Under the pieces are notes generated by a model. That model was not told the DNA's origin. It saw only the letters and a program-made list of their open reading frames with translations, and made no database searches. Positions 33,901 through 45,641 of a stretch of 64,000 nt of DNA are shown one piece after another (positions within the stretch are counted from its first letter, which is position 1; each line of letters opens with the position of its first letter). The DNA comes from Rhizopus sp. PT2906 (lineage: Eukaryota > Mucoromycota > Mucoromycetes > Mucorales > Rhizopodaceae). Location of the stretch: contig JAMYHX010000004.1 of the NCBI GenBank assembly GCA_025529335.1, positions 248,001 through 312,000 on the forward strand, written 5' to 3'. Both the position numbers and the translations under genes were made by a program.

Positions 33901-35720
33901 TTGAAGCGTTATGTTAGCGAAAGCTCTGAGAATCCCCCTTTAAAAAGACCACGTCCTGTACCAGAATCTCCTGAAATTTTATACAGCAGCTTCTTGCGAT
34001 CTATTTATGATAATATAAATGCCACTATTGACTCTACTACTAAAAAAAATAAAAGCGTGGAGAGAGACCTGAACAAGTTGGAACAAAAGTTGCTCAATAT
34101 CAAAGCCTTACCATGGAGCATCTTGACCCAAGCAGCAACGTATGCAGGCTGTACATCTACTGTCCTGAAAGACTATTTGAGAAGAAATTCCATAAAGAAG
34201 AATGATGTAGTTTTTAAAGAATACGTTCAAAAAAACTTTCGTTCTATAGCAAGAGGTTTAAGGGAAGAACTAACAGAAGGGGAACACGATGATACAAAGG
34301 TTCGAGGTTCATTCTGTCGATATAGAGTATAGAAATTGTAGCGTGGAGGTAAATCGAATAATCAGAAACGATTTACCATTAGAGATAAAACAAGCTATGT
34401 TGGAAAAACTTGAAAGCACTCTTACGCAAGCCTCTGATTACGTTATCAATATCACGTTCATAATGAATATGGTTCTGTTAGAGTTACGAAATTGCGACCT
34501 GATCATGCAAGGCTCTTTTACCATCGTAAATATACTTCCAGATGGCTTTTTGCCCGGTCAAGAGTACACCATAGAGCATACCATTGAGCCTCCTTCCGTA
34601 GCGGATTCTTTTGTGAAAGGCTTTAGCATGCTTCTGAAGGATCAGCACATTAGTTTGATGCATTCTTACTACTTTGGCTCAGTTGATGCGAAAGAGACAA
34701 ACCTAAACAAGCATCCGATCCAGGTGGCCATCTTTAAGGACCAAGAATCATCCGGAATAGAGCGAGATCGGTTTAAAGAAACGGCATTAAAATCTTTTGA
34801 AATGGAAAATGCTCTTGGTAAAGTTGTTACAAACATGAAAAATATGTGGGGCAGCCAAAAATCTTCTATGGCTTGATGAACAGTTTACTGGATGTTTTGT
34901 TACGAGTACATTTGGCGCCTAACCGAGAAGCCAAATACAGAAGCTATATCCAGAAAAAAGCAGAAGAATGGCCAAACAGTACAAGCCATTGAAAATAATC
35001 TAGCAAAGTTAGACTTAAAGATGGCAACAAACGCTGAGCAAGCAACGAATATGCGCCAGCAACATGCCAGTAACCGTTTAGCTCTGAGAAGCTTTTATAA
35101 TTCGAGGAAGAGGGTCCGACATAAAAGGACGTGTGAAATCCAAAACCACCACTTTCGGAGACGCTTATGTGCGAAAGAATGTTTTTGATAGGCAAGAAGC
35201 GTAAGAAGCACAGTAATATACGATTGATGAATACTAACTATTATATAAACTATTTAGTAAAAGGTAAAAGTAGACCATGTCCTCTCATGTTCATCGGAGA
35301 TAGAGGCACAGGAGTAGGCTCAACTATAAAGGGATATAGACGATATGGTAGAAAATGGAAGCAAGAATTGTATGGAATGAACGTCAATGTATGCATTACA
35401 AATAAGAACATGACGTCTCAAACCTGCATATACTACTTCTCCAAGTTAGACAACCCCATGCATCGAAAGACGATAAAGGATAAAGAAATCAAGAAAAAAA
35501 AGTCAAAGGGTCTTTCTTGTGTCGCAATCCTGACTGTGTGTTGGTGTCAAACAAAAAAGCCGTCAAGCCGATAGATGATTTCTCTGCACTCGCTACTAGC
35601 CATTCAGGTCTATGCTCGTTGCTCTTCCAGGAAACATTTCCTGAGCTATCTACCAAAATCAATCAATCCAACACTGAATTTATAAACAAGACCGCATCCT
35701 TCCTAAATGAAAGAGAATGA
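33901..35720 (+). pseudogene. Decayed Fanzor/TnpB-like mobile element ORF
   Basis: A run of overlapping open pieces in shifting frames: 33901-34332, 34289-34876, 34892-35188, 35167-35574 and 35517-35720. The pieces join end to end, so one long gene with at least four frameshifts is likely. The last two pieces carry the family clues. FIGDRGTGVGSTIKGYRR resembles the G-D-G/G-S-G block before the zinc ribbon. NVCITNKNMTSQTCIYYF resembles the v-x-E-x-x-TS-x-x-C-x-x-C block, with the Glu and second Cys lost. FLCRNPDC is the return CxxxxC. NKKAVKPIDDFSALA sits at the RuvC-III R-D-x-x-A position, also damaged. The N-terminal part (KRYVSESSENPPLKRPRPVP) is lysine-rich and unrecognised. Confidence 0.5.
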
Positions 35721-36182
35721 TGGGGAATTGGCCTCGATGCCATTAATCGTGGTAAGACACATGCATTTGAAGAGAAAGGCTGCTAAAATTCACCAATAGA
35801 ATCAGTGTGATTTCTGTTGACATCTGTTTCTTCACTTGCCCATTTTAAGATGATTGTGGACATTTCGAAAAAGAGTCTATTTATACTTTGTAATGAGCTC
35901 AAATAGATTATGATTAGATTGTGTTACTGCAGATAAGAAAAAAGGCACTAGACCATATACAGTGCTTATTAGTATATCTGAGAAAGAAGTTACTGAAAGT
36001 GTCTTCTAATCATTTACTATTGCTATCTAGCTCAAAGCCAATATCTGTTTGAATATAACTCTATAGGTCTGAGCACAACAATCACTTTGTAGTATGAAAA
36101 CTTCACATTATGTTTTTAATTTCATTTGCTAAATTTTCTTTTCTTTGACTTTGGTGAGAAGAGGATATGCGGGTTTCACAAA
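35721..36182. other. Intergenic, no gene seen
   Basis: AT-rich DNA between the decayed element and the fragment at 36183; multiple stops in all frames. Confidence 0.5.
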
Positions 36183-36478
36183 GAGTCTCCGTCATCCTGA
36201 TAACGCCTTTCAACCTCGATGCTGACAACTCTGCCTCGAACCCTTCTACAACTTTGGCAGCTACTTTTTCCAAATGGCTCTCTGAATTTAGAAAAGGATG
36301 TGTTTAAGGAACTATAGCAGTTAATTTACACCGAACTTAAAAAGAGTGTTGATAGTTTCTGGTATGTGCTTGATTTCTTTCTTATTTGTAGGCAGAGACA
36401 GTTTTTTGATCAGATTTGCAACATACATACCATCTTCTAAGCTATACATATAGCCAGCGCTACCTGTTTGTGAAAATA
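36183..36478 (-). pseudogene. 5'-truncated two-exon coding fragment, unrecognised
   Basis: On the minus strand an acceptor at about 36478 opens a frame reading SAGYMYSLEDGMYVANLIKK, then IPETINTLFKF. A GT-AG intron (about 36332-36284) joins to ESHLEKVAAKVVEGFEAEL and LKGVIRMTETLCETR and continues toward 36120. The joined frame is protein-like with amphipathic helices, but I found no upstream exon and no start. Probably the 3' end of a displaced gene. Function not recognised. Confidence 0.35.
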
Positions 36479-38074
36479 TTCGTTAGTCATTTGAAAAAAG
36501 AAAAGAGATTCATGTCAAAAAGTAAATTGATCTCTATATGCAAGAATAAATGTTGTTAACCAATTACATAATGAATTATACCATATGACTGTTATCAATT
36601 ACTACAAACTACAGATGCCATGAATCAGCGTTGTGGGCTAAATAATAATATCTTGGCTTGTGTACGAAATATATATTGATTATATTACGTCAAAGGGTGG
36701 TATCTTCTTTAATATAAACGTAGAAATACGACACCGGTTGACAGATTTATGACCCAGTCAAAAGTCCGTCACTGTGCATATGCTATCATCTCTGGGTAGT
36801 CCAGAACATTTATTTTTTTATATCAAGAATAAGCAATAGTAAATAACGATAGGTATAATTTGTCAACAAGAGAATGCGCTGGTCGTGATTGTTGAGTATA
36901 CGTAGAAGAATATCTTTTTCAAGTTCGATTTACTATAATCAACAATAATGCAGCCAACTTTTTTCCGATTTTTGTTTTGCTTTATGATGCAGCTTGCTAC
37001 GTTATTAAAGAAGACTACATAGTTACTTTTATTAAAAGTAGACGTGATATTCTTTTACTATACCTAAAATCTCCTCCTTCTTTGCTACAGCAAGTAATAG
37101 TAGAACTCCGCATAAGGAATATGTGCATAAATTTAGCATATAGAAGCACGACATTTCAAAAAAGAACGTGTAATCACAATATAAATATTGTTTATATGAT
37201 CATTATCTGCATAATTTATCAACCGTGACCAAATACATTGACAACTTTTTGGTTATAATTTTCTTTGAGGAGGGGCTTTTGATATCAGAGAATATAGTTC
37301 TAACTAGGGTATGAAAACATTGAAATAATGCAAATTTCTATTATATTCTATAGTTCTCTCTTGAGACATATCTATATGTTGAAAAAAAAAAAAAAAAAAG
37401 GATTCTGTGTACATTGAGGGAATATAAACCCGTCAATTAGTGTTGTGGTCACGGTAAATGACTCATATATACGCGTAACAACCGAAGAGCCTTTAACTTT
37501 ATCGACAAAGTAAAATTCTAAAGCGAGCCTTTGCTGTAGACTAGTGTAATCATGTGTATATTAATACTGCAGAAAAAAGAGTAACCTTGGAAACAGGTGC
37601 TTGCTGATAAGATAGCGTATCCAAGACAAGGAGTTGCCATGGAAGATGAAATTTACTATAAAAGGGAAAATGAAGACAGGGTCAATATAAGATAAGATTC
37701 AACATTAAGATGATAGAAATTGCATATAAATAAAATAGGGAGCTAACCTCACGTGATAGCTTATCATTCTAAGGGATGGTTGCGCTATTTAATGTTTCCG
37801 CGGATAGATTCAGTAGAGAGATAACACATCTCAGATCTGATTGGCCAGATTAATTTATCTTCAGTCTACTTTGCTATCAATAGCCAATCAAACCAGACTT
37901 AATGTTTTGTATATAAAAAAGATTTTTTTAACCCTTTTATCCTTTTTTGATTTCTTTTTGTATAATTCTTCAAGAAGTTAAAGTCACCTTCTTCTGGATT
38001 GACAACAAATCATCAACAGCAGTAAATAGACACAAAGAAAAAGAACTTCAGCCCTTTTTCTTTTTATTTGCAAA
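36479..38074. other. Long intergenic region upstream of the GATA factor
   Basis: About 1.6 kb without a supported gene. The proximal 250 bases hold CCAAT-type words (37883, with ATTGG at 37840), a TATATAA at 37910-37916 and several GATA words, some of which the downstream factor might bind. Confidence 0.5.
37910..37916 (+). promoter_or_regulatory. TATA-like element of the GATA-factor gene
   Basis: TATATAA about 160 bases upstream of the start codon, with a CCAAT word some 25 bases further upstream. Position implies a leader of about 130 nt. Sequence-based guess only. Confidence 0.35.
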
Positions 38075-39268
38075 ATGACTGTAAAGTCCCCCTTTTATAA
38101 CAAACCATCAACGGCTACCAGCGTTGATTCATGTCACAAATGCCCGTCAGAACCGTCCACCAAGACTCAAGTGTCAATGACAGCTGATTATATGCGTGTA
38201 AACAAAGCCCAACAGCCTGTTGGCTTCGAACAAGCAAAGGTCACTACTTCTTCCAGCAATAATCAACATATTATTGAGCCGAGCAACTCCAGTGTTGCGA
38301 AATCGGACATTGGAAGTACGGTGGTTACCTCGTGTTCGAACTGTGGTACGACCACAACTCCTTTGTGGAGACGATCTCCTCTTGGTGAGGCTATCTGTAA
38401 TGCCTGTGGCCTATACTACAAGGCCCGTAATACGTGTCGCCCTGTTTGGTTAAAAAGAAATTCATTAAAGCAACGTCAACAGCAACAACTTCAAAAGAAC
38501 CTTGTTCCTCGTCAACAACCTCCCTTATTAGCCCCTGCCACTCACAAGCCTATTCAGTATAAACAACCTCAGCAATCTCAACAACCTATTGCCATTCAAC
38601 CTGCTTCTTCTTCTCCTCCTCCTATGCCAAAGCCTTTGAATAATGAATCCAGTAACACTGGTGATTTCGTTTGTGCCAATTGTCATACTACGACAACACC
38701 TCTTTGGAGACGAAATGAAGCTGGCCTACCCATCTGTAATGCTTGTGGTCTTTATTTCAAGCTTCATAATGTTCATCGTCCGATGACCATGAAACGTTCT
38801 ACCATCAAGCGTCGCAAGAGAGTCACAGCAGCTAATTTGGTTACTCACAAGCCGCCTATGGTTTATCAACCCCTTAAATCGGATGATAAACGAGAACATT
38901 TGCGTCCCTTGCTACCTTCTCCTGCTACATCACCTTCACCTGAACCTATTGAGCCCGAGATTCAACAGCAACAACAACGCTATTATTTGCCTTCGCCTCC
39001 TATGAGACCTACAAAGAATAACATTGCCTGTCTATTGAATCCTGAGCTTCCTCGCCCTCATTTACCTTCACCTCCTATGGCTCCTCACGATGACATCTTG
39101 CCTTGTTCACCTATCAATATGTTTCACCCTGTGGATAGCCATGTCCTAGAAGCACACCGTAATGAACTGAAGCGTGAAGTCAATAATTTGACTAGTTTAC
39201 TTAGTCGCACAACTGCTATGCTTCAAAATATTGATCATGTTATGGCTGCTAGCCTTCATAAGAAATAA
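38075..39268 (+). CDS. Double GATA zinc-finger transcription factor (SRE/SREA-like layout)
   Basis: Single exon, 397 aa. Finger 1 (about residues 87-111) runs CSNCGTTTTPLWRRSP...CNACGLYYKARNTCRP; finger 2 (about 208-232) runs CANCHTTTTPLWRRNE...CNACGLYFKLHNVHRP. Both have C-x2-C-x17-C-x2-C. The second is followed by KRSTIKRRKRV, the basic tail typical of the second finger of siderophore regulators (SreA/Sre1/Urbs1). The C-terminus is a coiled coil (LEAHRNELKREVNNLTSLLS), also a feature of that group. The ~96 residues between the fingers are Gln/Pro-rich and contain no cysteine, so the Cys-rich iron-sensing region of SRE proteins is missing. It may be an SRE relative or an independent two-finger GATA factor. 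Confidence 0.9.
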   Translation: MTVKSPFYNKPSTATSVDSCHKCPSEPSTKTQVSMTADYMRVNKAQQPVGFEQAKVTTSSSNNQHIIEPSNSSVAKSDIGSTVVTSCSNCGTTTTPLWRRSPLGEAICNACGLYYKARNTCRPVWLKRNSLKQRQQQQLQKNLVPRQQPPLLAPATHKPIQYKQPQQSQQPIAIQPASSSPPPMPKPLNNESSNTGDFVCANCHTTTTPLWRRNEAGLPICNACGLYFKLHNVHRPMTMKRSTIKRRKRVTAANLVTHKPPMVYQPLKSDDKREHLRPLLPSPATSPSPEPIEPEIQQQQQRYYLPSPPMRPTKNNIACLLNPELPRPHLPSPPMAPHDDILPCSPINMFHPVDSHVLEAHRNELKREVNNLTSLLSRTTAMLQNIDHVMAASLHKK

Positions 39269-39439
39269 TATGAATAAAAAATATGTCTTATCTTTTTTCT
39301 TTTTGGATCCCTGACGACCCGACTTGAATGCGGGGTAATCGTATAAGCGGAGAATTAATTGTATTGATTTCTGCTTACTTATGAGCATTTATCATTTATC
39401 CAATGTTCCGGCCCCTTTCATCTCTTCTTTCTTTTCAAC

Positions 39440-40174
39440 ATGAATACAAAAGAACCGTCTAGTCAAGATTCTATAGAGGGTAAGCTACAAATAAATGACC
39501 AAATATTAGACATTCATGCTTTATAGTAAGCTGAGCTATTCTCACTTTATGCAAAAGTTAACATCTTACAGGAATCAACACCATCACCTATTTTTTTGCA
39601 ACAAAGCGATCAATTAATAATTCCTTTTATTACATCAAAATCAAGGCCAACACTTGAACCTGAAATCAATAATACATCATTCAAGAAGAAATTCAATCGA
39701 AGTACACTTGGGGAAGATGAAAAAAGAGAGAATCATGTAGCATCTGAGCAAAAGAGACGAAATCTAATTAAATCACGGTTTAAGGAATTGACTGACCTTG
39801 TTCCCTCTCTAAGAGATTCTAATCAATCAAAAAGTGCTGTTCTTTTTAAAGCAGTAGAATATATAAAACATTTGGAAAAGAGAAATAAGCACCTCCGTGA
39901 AAAGCTAGAGTCATTACAGATACGATCACATTTGGAAAAGCGCACTACTACTGTGTCATATCAAGAAGCGACTTGTCATATTCAAAAAAAATTACCTCAA
40001 AGTACATTGAATGCGCTCATGATACACAAGCAGCAACAGAAACAGCTGGAAGAACTTCAACTAAAACTTCAGACTCAATTATTATCCAAGCATCATAGAA
40101 TACATTACCATTCCATTTCTATACCTACCTCAAACCATGCATTCATTGTACCTCATCAAGAGGATGATCAATAA
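39440..40174 (+). CDS. bHLH transcription factor
   Basis: Exons 39440-39479 and 39558-40174, 218 aa. The acceptor at 39556-39557 is the one that keeps frame (VNILQESTPSP); the AG nearer the ORF would not. The basic region is KRENHVASEQKRRNLIKSRF, with the H-E-R set for CACGTG-type E-boxes. Helix 1 is FKELTDLVPSL, the loop is RDSNQSKSA, helix 2 is VLFKAVEYIKHLEKRNKHL, extending into a leucine-zipper-like segment. Resembles Ino4/Max-type small bHLH proteins. The C-terminal third is Gln/His/Leu-rich. It lies about 170 bases after the GATA gene, same strand. Confidence 0.88.
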
Positions 40175-40400
40175 ATTTCTTTATATGGAAAATGGGGTGT
40201 ATTTAGTAAATTTCCTCAAGGATGACGACAGCATAAATTTGATTGGTTAAAGAGGTTAAAAAATTTTCTCTTGAAGGGTGCATTCTTTTTTTTAGCCCTT
40301 TTCCTTTTTCCTAAACTTAACGAGGCTTAGTTTTTTTTTGAAGGCTTGGTTCTTTTATTGCTTTTCCTTTTAACAAGAACTCCGGTCAAATTATTAAAAT

Positions 40401-41479
40401 ATGGCTCGTGTCCATTTATTTACTTCATCACCTTACAACGATAAAAGAGCCAATAAACGTCCATCGCCTACTCTAGACGACCACATTGCAGAGGCTCCTT
40501 CTCCACCCAAGACAATTGAGGAAAATAAAACAATTGAAAATTCAGACCTAGCAGCTGCATTACTTTCAGGCACACCTACCACTTCACTACCTGCTCCACC
40601 TACAACAGAACAGGCAACTGCAACAACTAGTAGTGATAATGAACTAGTAAAGGCCGAGGACGTCTTGGACCAAGCTGCTGCTGCGACCGCTCTTCAGTTG
40701 CTAGGCCTATCTTCAACAGCTCCAGCAAAGGATGATAAATTGAATGATAAAGGAAAATCACCTGACGCGAGCATTATTTATTCAGCACCTCACCAAGAAG
40801 AAATTGACCTCAGTGAAGATAGTGCAACGCAGGATTATAAAAGAGGAGCTTGGACAAAGGAAGAGGATGATCTGTTATTGGCGGGCATCAAAAAATACGG
40901 GTACGGCCGCTGGAAAGAAATCGCGAGTACCATTCCAGGTCGCAAAGGTAAACAGTTGAAGCAGAGATGGGATAATACTTTGGCTGCAAAATACGTTGAT
41001 CAAGAATGGCTCAAGAAGAAAGTCAAGGGCGCAACAACAGCTCTATCTGAACAGGCCAAAGATGAAAAAGATGAAAAGGCTCTGAGATTTTTGGAGACCA
41101 CAGACTGGAACGAGGTAGCACTAAAAATATCCGAAAAAGCAAGACAAGGGGACCAAAACGCTATTGAAGCTCTCTTGTCCCAGGCCTTACTGGGTACGGT
41201 AGCCAATAACGCGAGCCATCATACACCAACACAACAACAGGAACCACAACAATCAACACAGTCAACAGCAACAGATACCAGCTTAACACAAACTTCAGAC
41301 ACAACAAACCTTCAGCATCCGCATACTCCTACAACTACAGACACAGCTTCCGCCACATCACCTTCTGAACATCCTTCGACCACCCTTCCCACTTATTCAT
41401 CTAGTCCCGCCTCCTCCACAGCCCCTCTTAACTTTGCCGACGCCGCCTTGGCTTTGTACACACAGCACTTGGCCCAACA

Positions 41480-41518
<39 letters not shown>

Positions 41519-41642
41519 GCAGCAACCGCAACAGCAGCAGCAAAATAATAATAACGCGGGTGGTTCTCCCGCTGCCAATACACCTATTCTCAATCATCCC
41601 TATTTCATGACAAACCCCTTCACTTCCGGAAACGATAACGTA

Positions 41643-41674
<32 letters not shown>

Positions 41675-42258
41675 AGCCGCAGTTGCCCATCAAGCCTCCC
41701 AACAATCGCATCAACCACAATCACAGCAAACAACGCCTCAACCAGGTAAGAATAAATTAAGCCTACAAAAAGCATGGCTTGACCATATACTTTATTAGCC
41801 CGAGGACATCTAAAGAGACGCCGAAGTGACCCTGCATTGGCTGATACACAAAGTGCAGCTATGTCCATTTACGCCTCAGCTACACCTATCACAACTACAA
41901 TCAATAATCAAACACAAACAGTCTATCCATGCTTATTCCCTAATTGTGGAAAGACATTTGCTCGGTTATATAATCTCAAAAGCCATTCAAGAACACACAC
42001 AGATGATCGTCCGTTTGTTTGTCCAGCTTGTAACGCTGCTTTTAGTCGAAATCATGATCTCAAAAGACACTCAAAGATTCACGGTGGTGACAAGCCATAT
42101 CAATGTCAGGGATGTAAAAAGAGCTTCTCAAGGTAATGATTGCAAAACAAAACAAAAACAAAAACAAAACCCTCGTTTCTAATTTTCTTTTTAGATTGGA
42201 TGCATTAAAGAGACATAAAAGCAACCAAAGGAACAAGCAAAGCTGCATGGAGCATTAG
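40401..42258 (+). CDS. Myb-domain protein fused to C2H2 zinc fingers
   Basis: Exons 40401-41745, 41799-42132 and 42195-42258, 580 aa. One Myb/SANT repeat at about residues 150-200: KRGAWTKEEDDLLLAGIKKY, GYGRWKEIASTIPGRKGKQL, KQRWDNTLAAKY. The middle is Gln/Thr/Pro-rich with a long Q tract (encoded at 41475-41549) and an Ala run (41642-41682). After a 53-nt intron come C2H2 fingers: CLFPNCGKTFARLYNLKSHS (C-x4-C), CPACNAAFSRNHDLKRHSKI (C-x2-C), and a third CQGCKKSFSR-LDALKRHK whose last zinc ligand is not a canonical His (a Cys follows later). The two halves share one continuous frame through well-formed GT-AG introns, so this reads as one gene. Confidence 0.85.
41475..41549 (+). repeat. CAA/CAG trinucleotide tract (poly-Gln)
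   Basis: Mixed CAA and CAG repeat coding about 23 Gln with one Pro interruption inside the Myb/C2H2 gene. The poly-Ala GCT tract at 41642-41682 in the same exon is a second length-variable site. Confidence 0.95.
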
Positions 42259-42447
42259 TGGAAAAAAGAAAGTATTTATAAGCATTATTTTAAAGATTAA
42301 ACATTACATCTTTATGTAAATACAACCTACATACAAATACACGTCTATTAGCCCAATAATAATAAGAACCATATAAGACATAACAGCATGAAAAGAACTC
42401 TATTCTATACCATTCGTCTTTTTAACCAATTTATTTAAATAAGCTAG

Positions 42448-45045
42448 TTAAGCTAAATAATGGTATGCGCGTCTATCTTCCGTACTTCTCTCGAGATATT
42501 CACGATCAATTAAAGCCTCAATTCTTTTCTTAATCATCAAGGGACTCGGCATAAATCGCGAGCTTAATTGTTTTGTTACTTCTGCAATCAATAAATTGTG
42601 TTCCATCGTCTTTCTGTCCTTCATGATACGAACAATAGCTGCTTCAATTTGATGCTTGCGTTCTTCGTCCACTTTATCCTGTGTATTTTTTCGTTCTGAA
42701 TCGTTTTCCACTTTAGATGCTACGGCCTGTATCTTGATACGTGTCAGATTGCATGTAAAACCGGCATTAAATGAAAATGTATCATCGTCCAAGACGTCTC
42801 GACCTTTGGATGATTTGATAAGGATTTTATATTTTGTACATGCCAGTGACTGTAATGTTCGTCTTAGATCTGCATCTGCGATCTGTGTAAGCGACTTGAG
42901 TTCATTCCATGATAAACTATCGTGCTGGTTGAACTGCAGTAGGACCATCATCGCATAGGTCGATATGTTCAAAAGGTGTTTAGACTTTGTAAAATGAGCA
43001 CGTACGTCCGCTGTGCCCATCTGAGGTTGCCACGTCAACCGTCTTCCATTGTGTCTACCGAAATAGAACTTTTCAAATGATTCACAAGCTGTGAGTAGTT
43101 GTGGAGGCATGGTACATCGAGGCGAGGTTGACAGGTTCATGGGCCAAAAGGTAGATGTGAGCACAGTAACAGAGACATCCAGAGGAAGCCTTTCATCGTT
43201 TTTCTCAAGGTAATCCTTGAATTGTCCATTCATGTCTGCAGAGAGTCGTATATCGTTGAACATACCTTCTAGTTTATTCGTAAATTGATAGCCACATTCT
43301 CTCTATGAACGTTTCAGAACGTATGTATACAAAATAAGAGAGTATGTTACCTTTAACTTGGAAAGCATGCTTCTTTCAGCATCATCGGATATACTTCTAT
43401 TTAACAATAATCGCTTTGCCAAGTGCTGCTTATAATAACGCTCAAATACATCTTTGTCTTGCAAGTATCTAAACAGCGTTATTGTGTTGTCTAATACATC
43501 ATCTACTTCATCTTCAGATTTCTGAAAAAAAAAAAAAGTGTTTACTTTACTGTGCTTGTCTATCAATACTATACTTACTCCTTTCAATCCTTTCTTCAAG
43601 TTTTCGTCAATAAACAGGGAAATAAACTCTGCTGATTTTGGATTTTCATTAATGAACCTCTCGAATGCTTCATTGAATACTGTCTGAAATGACTTGTCTT
43701 TGTTCGCTGCCTGATCCAAAATCTTATCAAACTTTTCCTGTAGACTCAACACTTCTTCCACCCAACGAATAGCGGTCTGACCTGATCCTTTTTCCATTTT
43801 CAAGTCGGAGTTGATATGCTGATTTATCTGTGAGCCTAGTGTGAGGATGTATTTGCTTATAAACGTTCTCATTTCGTTCAGGCCAGCTGGAACGCGCGAA
43901 AATAAATTGTACATTCGTAAAAGATCTTCATACTTGTCTGCAGCCAACATGCTTTCTAATCCAGAGTTTTGCATCTAATAATAAAAGAAATAACTATACA
44001 CATTTCTTATAAACATCCCTATTTCTTTACCTCCATCAGTCCATGTATGTTGTTTGCAATAAGTTCTGTTTCAACAATATTTCGAATCTTTGCTTCTGTT
44101 GTGATTGACAAGCAGTGAATCGTTCTTTCGTATTCTTCTTCAAGTCGTTTCTCCACCTTAAATAACCATATTTAGTATAGATGTCAAACATTTTCTTTTT
44201 TCATACTTTTCGCATAAATTCGGGTGCATCATAAGAAGATACCAGCTTTTCACTTTCAATCTGATAAAAGGAGGCACTCTTTTCTAAATACTCAGTTTCA
44301 AAATCCACTGAATACACTGTGCCATTTGTTGTCGGATCCTTAAGTTCAGCCAACATGGTTACTGCGGACTGTATTGCACTTCGATCAATGACATCGCCCT
44401 GACGTTCCAGCTGAATTTGGGTGAGCATAGCTGATATAAGGTGTTTCTGTATCGGGTATTGCTCCGACCGTACGACTTTATCTCGAAATAAGTTCAATCC
44501 CATATCGTATACGCCTGGTAAATTGTATTTTGGCAATCTATCATTCTATTACGAGACAATAGCGCAGGTTTAATTAAGATATATATGTGCATGAATATTT
44601 CCATTTATACCAAATATGTCAAAACTTGTAATATCAGTTCAATTGCTGTCGTATAATCATCCCATACACGCTTTATTGTCTTTAGAAATGAAGCACCGGC
44701 GTCTGCTGTATCTGTTTTGGTATGAACAAAGGCAGGCACAATTGTTTCCTGCGCTGTCTTTTCCAAATGGTCTGCAATCACCTTTTCAACATCGTGGTAT
44801 AATTTTTCGCCAAACTGTCGCATGGTCAGTTTATATGCTGTACGGTAAAGTAGCTCATAAGAGAGTTCTCTTGCTTGTTTTTGGAATATGACCATGATTG
44901 CATTACTCAAGATTTCAAACCCTTCTTCATATTCTTGTGTCTGGTCAATACCAGGCTAAAGAAGCATCATTAAGAAAAGGTCTTTAATTATGTATTATCT
45001 TACTGCTCTCTTTGGTGGTCTAATTCTGCCCTTCTTCAACGACAT
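42448..45045 (-). CDS. CUL3: Cullin-3 E3 ubiquitin ligase scaffold
   Basis: Scaffold of BTB-adaptor cullin-RING ligases. Seven exons: 45045-45004, 44955-44611, 44545-44207, 44156-44031, 43974-43579, 43521-43351 and 43302-42448, 757 aa, close to human CUL3 (768). N-terminal helices carry GRIRPPKRA, like the CUL3 K-x-R-I-R-A start. Middle repeats show VYDMGLNLFRDKVVRSEQY and VEKRLEEEYERTIHCLS. The cullin-homology region has YYKQHLAKRLLLNRSISDDA, ERSMLSKLKRECGYQFTNKL, EGMFNDIRLS and PMNLSTSPRCTMPPQL. The C-terminal winged helix ends IKKRIEALIDREYLERSTED and YHYLA, with the neddylation Lys in the IKKRIEAL block. Family assignment is firm; subfamily 3 rests on the N-terminus and tail. Confidence 0.93.
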
Positions 45046-45641
45046 GTGTAGTCTGTAAACGTCGGTTGAAAAAAATATAAATACCTTTGCTTTGCAGAAA
45101 TAAATATATACTTTAACTCAACGAATCACGTGCCTCTATCAGAACCCCGTTTGTCAGATCGCGCGTAGCAAACAAAGACCATTATCAGCACTATTCTGAT
45201 GTAAAGGGAAAAGTAAACCAGACATTATTTGAAGCTGTAAAATAGATCAGCCAAACCTCAATGTATCCTTCTCATAACTCATTTCACAGGTTATCATGTT
45301 GAGAATTTTCCTTTTGGTCTGCCTTTAGAGATGCTTTTTATATCAAAGTGTTCCATAACTGATCCCAAAGTCATGCAATGTATTTTATTTGAAGTAGTTA
45401 TACTGTATATACTTGGTAAAACACCTTTTGACATCTACATAAAGAAAAGGGAGAAGAGTCATATCAGTGGAGAGGGCTCCTCTCATATCTTTGTGACGCG
45501 ATCCCTTCTTTTGAGCAGTAAGGGGGTATTGACTTCTGTATGCATGTCTGTACTATGGTTAGTTACATTCCTTTGTTTGACTATAATACTATAAAGGCTT
45601 GCTTCATTAATTTCTCCCTTTCTCTCTCTTTAATAATCTTA
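45046..45641. other. Divergent promoter region, cullin-3 / hexosaminidase
   Basis: About 600 bases with no supported gene. A CT-rich run (45615-45632) immediately precedes the hexosaminidase start. Confidence 0.6.

Noticed and set aside
34295..34312. GGTTCGAGGTTC resembling a tRNA B box
   Set aside because: No acceptor or anticodon stems can be folded around it; it lies in the nuclease relic ORF.
41393..41720. Two minus-strand ORFs rich in Cys or Leu/Ser runs
   Set aside because: They are antisense readings of the CAG and GCT tracts in the Myb/C2H2 gene.
45331..45594. 87-codon ORF upstream of the hexosaminidase
   Set aside because: No conserved features; within a divergent promoter.
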